Translations under genes and position numbers: made by a program
From: Dromiciops gliroides
Lineage: Eukaryota; Chordata; Mammalia; Microbiotheria; Microbiotheriidae
Length of the DNA stretch: 64,000 nucleotides
Direction of reading: 5' to 3'
Assembly: GCF_019393635.1 (NCBI RefSeq)
Contig: NC_057861.1
Span: 546,750,711-546,814,710, forward strand
Notes under the pieces: generated by a model
Databases searched by the model: none
Told to the model about the DNA's origin: nothing
Seen by the model: only the letters and a program-made list of their open reading frames with translations
Shown here: in pieces, positions 62,058-64,000 of the stretch
Layout of the letters: the number at the start of each line of letters is the position of its first letter
Numbering within the stretch: position 1 is the stretch's first letter

Positions 62058-62627
62058 TGTGCCCAGGGTACCTCAGAAGTTTTCTGGGGTAAATCAAAGA
62101 ACCTTCTCCTTGAGAAACTAAACCAAAGGACAGACACACTTAAGGAGATAGGGGGACTGAATTAACTCCAGGACCTCTACCTTTCATTCCAGTTTCCCCC
62201 AGCCCTTGGGGAGATAAGATTAGGTGTGGCTGCTGCCTTTGTGGCCTAAGGAGCAGAGAGATGGCTTGAGAGATCTGCAGCCACCCCTCACCCAACTCCT
62301 CCAGCCACCACCAGTGGGATGATCCTCCCTCACTAAGGGAACTTCCCACAGTCAGATGATCACCCCCATCAGTCCTCTATAAAAGTATCTGCCTGTCTCC
62401 TGCTCGAGAAGATTGGTATCTCAGAGCCACGCTCTGTGCCATGCCTTTCTCCCCATAAGAAATCCAAGCATTTCTCTCTTGGTTTCCCTTCCCCAGCCCC
62501 TAAATAAACTATTATCTTATTCTATTGGATTTGTGTGGAAGAGAGTGTAATTCTTTAAAGAAGAATTCTTAAAGACCCCAAACCCCTACCCCTATCCCAA
62601 ACCCTCTACCCTATTTTCCCTACAACA
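62058..62627 (+). mobile_element. LTR, endogenous retrovirus (family 2, copy 2)
   Basis: 570 bases from TGTGCCCAGG to CCCTACAACA. TATA box TATAAAA at 62378-62384; AATAAA at 62503-62508 about 120 bases downstream, the normal U3-R order. The TATA box, start region GCTCGAGAAGATTGG and the R/U5 GTAATTCTTTAAAGAAGAAT are all readable. No matching TSD and no internal region. Confidence 0.82.
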
Positions 62628-62629
62628 TC

Positions 62630-62950
62630 TATATCTAATAGAACTGATCAGCAAGGCTTGGCAGGTGACTGTCTTTTTTCAACAGTCCTGTAGCTAATGG
62701 AGCATTCAAAGACTGGCAAAATAATCATCCCAGGTGATGAATGAGGAGAAAAGAAAAAAACAAAACAATGGGAAACTAGCAAACTCATCCTTCTCTTCCA
62801 CTGTTACTAGCCAGTCTAAGATGCCCACCATGATGTGACCATAGGGGATATTTCCATAATGTCTATCAGTTCATCCATTTCCTTTTGTTCACTTCCCAAA
62901 TGATAGGGGGTCCATGCCTGTGGGGGTGGATGGATTTGGTGGGGTCCTAT
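62630..62950. other. no recognisable feature
   Basis: Unassigned. No ORF with recognisable content. Confidence 0.45.
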
Positions 62951-62954
62951 TTGA

Positions 62955-63105
62955 GGATCCCAGCTGAGGAAACTGAGGCAAATAAGGTTAAGTGACTTGG
63001 CCAGGGTCGAAGTGTCTGAAGCCAGATTCAAACTTTAGATGTTTTCCTGACACCTGTTTTCCTGACAGTCCTAGCACTCAATGCATAGCGCCGCCTAGCT
63101 GCCCC
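62955..63105 (-). mobile_element. Mar1/CORE-SINE fragment, antisense
   Basis: AGCTGAGGAAACTGAGGCAA, AGGTTAAGTGACTTGGCCAG, head CGCCGCCTAGCTGCCCC. Confidence 0.75.
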
Positions 63106-63109
63106 TTAC

Positions 63110-63630
63110 AAACCTGCCTACCAAATAGGTTAAGGGACTTGTCTAAGGTGAGTTAAAGGTACGGCAAGAACTAGGATCTATGTTTAATTCCTGGGCTGAT
63201 GCCTTTTTTGTATCAGAAGGGGTTTCTTAAAGCAACTTTGGAAAGGCACCATTTTTCGATCTCTTTAAGAAATTCTACCATAACCACGGAGGACCACGTA
63301 CTGCCTCCCTTTCTCCCCTAACCCCATCTCCATTCCCGTTTTCCCAGGTTCCAATTCTCTAGCCTATCCCCATAGTCTCTGGTGTGTTGTAGGAGCTGAC
63401 CAGACCCTAGGTAAAATGGCCTACAATTCCTAGGAATCCCCCAATCCGGCTCGATCCTCATTCTGGGACCCGCCCCCCATAGAAAATCCCACAAGGCTCC
63501 ATCAAAGCATCTTCCTAAATGTCTGAGGTGAGCAGGGATAGGTAATTTTCTTTTATTGATTGACTAGTAGTCCCTTAATGCTTGTTGATTGGATAACCTG
63601 TACTACAGGGATTCTAATATTTCCCTTTCA
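63110..63630. other. unique-looking sequence leading to the CpG-rich edge
   Basis: No repeat recognised. A donor-like CTGAG/GTGAGC occurs at about 63526 and an acceptor context (TTCTAAT, then TTCCCTTTCAG) ends at 63631. Confidence 0.4.
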
Positions 63631-63631
63631 G

Positions 63632-63769
63632 AGCCCTCCTACTTCCTATCCCCAATATGCCGCCCCCCTCTCTGCCCCCCCCCCCCGTCCCATGCCCGAT
63701 GAGAAGTCCCCTACCCTTAAGGCCCCAAGCCTCTCATCCCTCGCCCCTCCTCCTGCTAACTTGCTCTAA
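63632..63769 (+). CDS. speculative proline-rich terminal exon
   Basis: A polypyrimidine/AG acceptor ends at 63631 with a branch-like TTCTAAT about 15 bases upstream. Read in frame, the next 45 codons are rich in P, S and A (SPPTSYPQYAAPLSA, later PMPDEKSPTLKA) and end TAA at 63767-63769. No family recognised. A poly-C run makes proline codons cheap here, so chance is a serious alternative. Confidence 0.15.
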   Translation, partial: SPPTSYPQYAAPLSAPPPRPMPDEKSPTLKAPSLSSLAPPPANLL

Positions 63770-64000
63770 CAAGAGCTGGGTCGCCTGGGTCGTGCGGACG
63801 CATGGCTCTGACTCCATACACCTAGATGCCTCCTGGAATGGCAGCTTGGGACTCCTCCTGCCCCGTATGCTGAGAGCCAGCCAGAAGTGGGTCGCGGAGT
63901 GCAAGCCTCCTCCGAACACCCAGATCCAGTGCCCTCCCACTGCCTCTGTGACGTCAGTGACCGGAACCTGGAATCCCGGCGGCTGGGAGACCGGTAGGGC
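63770..64000 (+). promoter_or_regulatory. CpG-rich edge, candidate promoter with CRE
   Basis: By eye about 13 CpGs in 230 bases (GGGTCGCCTGGGTCGTGCGG, GGGTCGCGGAG, CCCGGCGGC), and no transposon. Contains the perfect palindromic cAMP response element TGACGTCA at 63949-63956. Suggests the upstream edge of a CpG-island promoter that continues beyond the window; strand of the gene is unknown. Confidence 0.45.
63949..63956. promoter_or_regulatory. CRE (TGACGTCA)
   Basis: Exact 8-base CREB/ATF palindrome in a CpG-rich context. It is CpG-containing, and such sites are lost quickly in methylated DNA, which makes survival here notable. Confidence 0.6.

Overview
This window is nuclear DNA from a marsupial. 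It is an intergenic or intronic landscape built almost wholly from retrotransposons; no intact host protein-coding gene is supported anywhere in it. About 50 copies of one short tRNA-derived CORE-SINE carry a recognisable Pol III A box and B box. I recognise this family as WSINE1-like. With the Mar1-type CORE-SINEs (tail resembling Bov-B/RTE), L2 and MIR remnants and marsupial-style L1 ends, it points to an Australidelphian marsupial (dasyurid, diprotodont or Dromiciops) rather than the American opossum Monodelphis, whose dominant SINE as I recall it differs. Species assignment is inference. The open reading frames of 60-220 codons are almost all translations of SINEs, LINE fragments or simple repeats.

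The WSINE1-like copies fall into two sequence classes. Class A: head GATAAAGCAC, middle TTGACACTTAC, end TCATTGCCC. Class B: head GATAGAGCAC, middle TTAACACTTAC, end CAATTGCCTCA. Most copies are bounded by readable target-site duplications (TSDs), so many are fairly recent L1-type insertions.

Layout. 0-9 kb: SINEs, an L1 3' end, antisense L2, two Mar1 elements, and an antisense L1 5'UTR/ORF1 fragment at 7.5-8.5 kb. 9-20 kb: L1 3' ends, L2 in both orientations, a candidate TIR element (13.2 kb), an antisense L1 3' end carrying a hAT-like insertion (15.5-16.6 kb). 20-28 kb: L1 ORF2 fragment (21.1-22.7 kb) and an L1 with 5'UTR, ORF1 and 3' end but no ORF2 (24.6-27.3 kb). 28-35 kb: solo LTRs, two of them with clean 4-bp TSDs, and stacked L1 3' ends. 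35-41 kb: SINE clusters and MIR/CORE-SINE remnants. 41.4-42.9 kb: CpG-enriched, GC-rich block with good 5' splice-site matches, a candidate promoter/first exon. 44.9-50.0 kb: a nested stack of LINE, LTR and SINE insertions. 50-62 kb: L2, SINEs, long simple repeats, a foldback SINE pair, an LTR fragment. 62.06-62.63 kb: LTR with TATA box and polyadenylation signal. 63.2-64 kb: CpG-rich edge with a palindromic CRE (TGACGTCA), probably the start of a promoter that continues beyond the window.

The elements do not form a pathway. They relate through parasitism: L1 machinery (inferred) mobilised the SINEs and the ORF2-less L1s, and later LTR and hAT insertions landed in older repeats. The most unusual observations are an L1 family whose inter-ORF spacer contains an embedded antisense SINE-derived segment in two copies, the four-level nested stack at 45-50 kb, a 23-bp-arm SINE foldback with a 1-nt spacer, and LTRs sharing one end but differing in the other.
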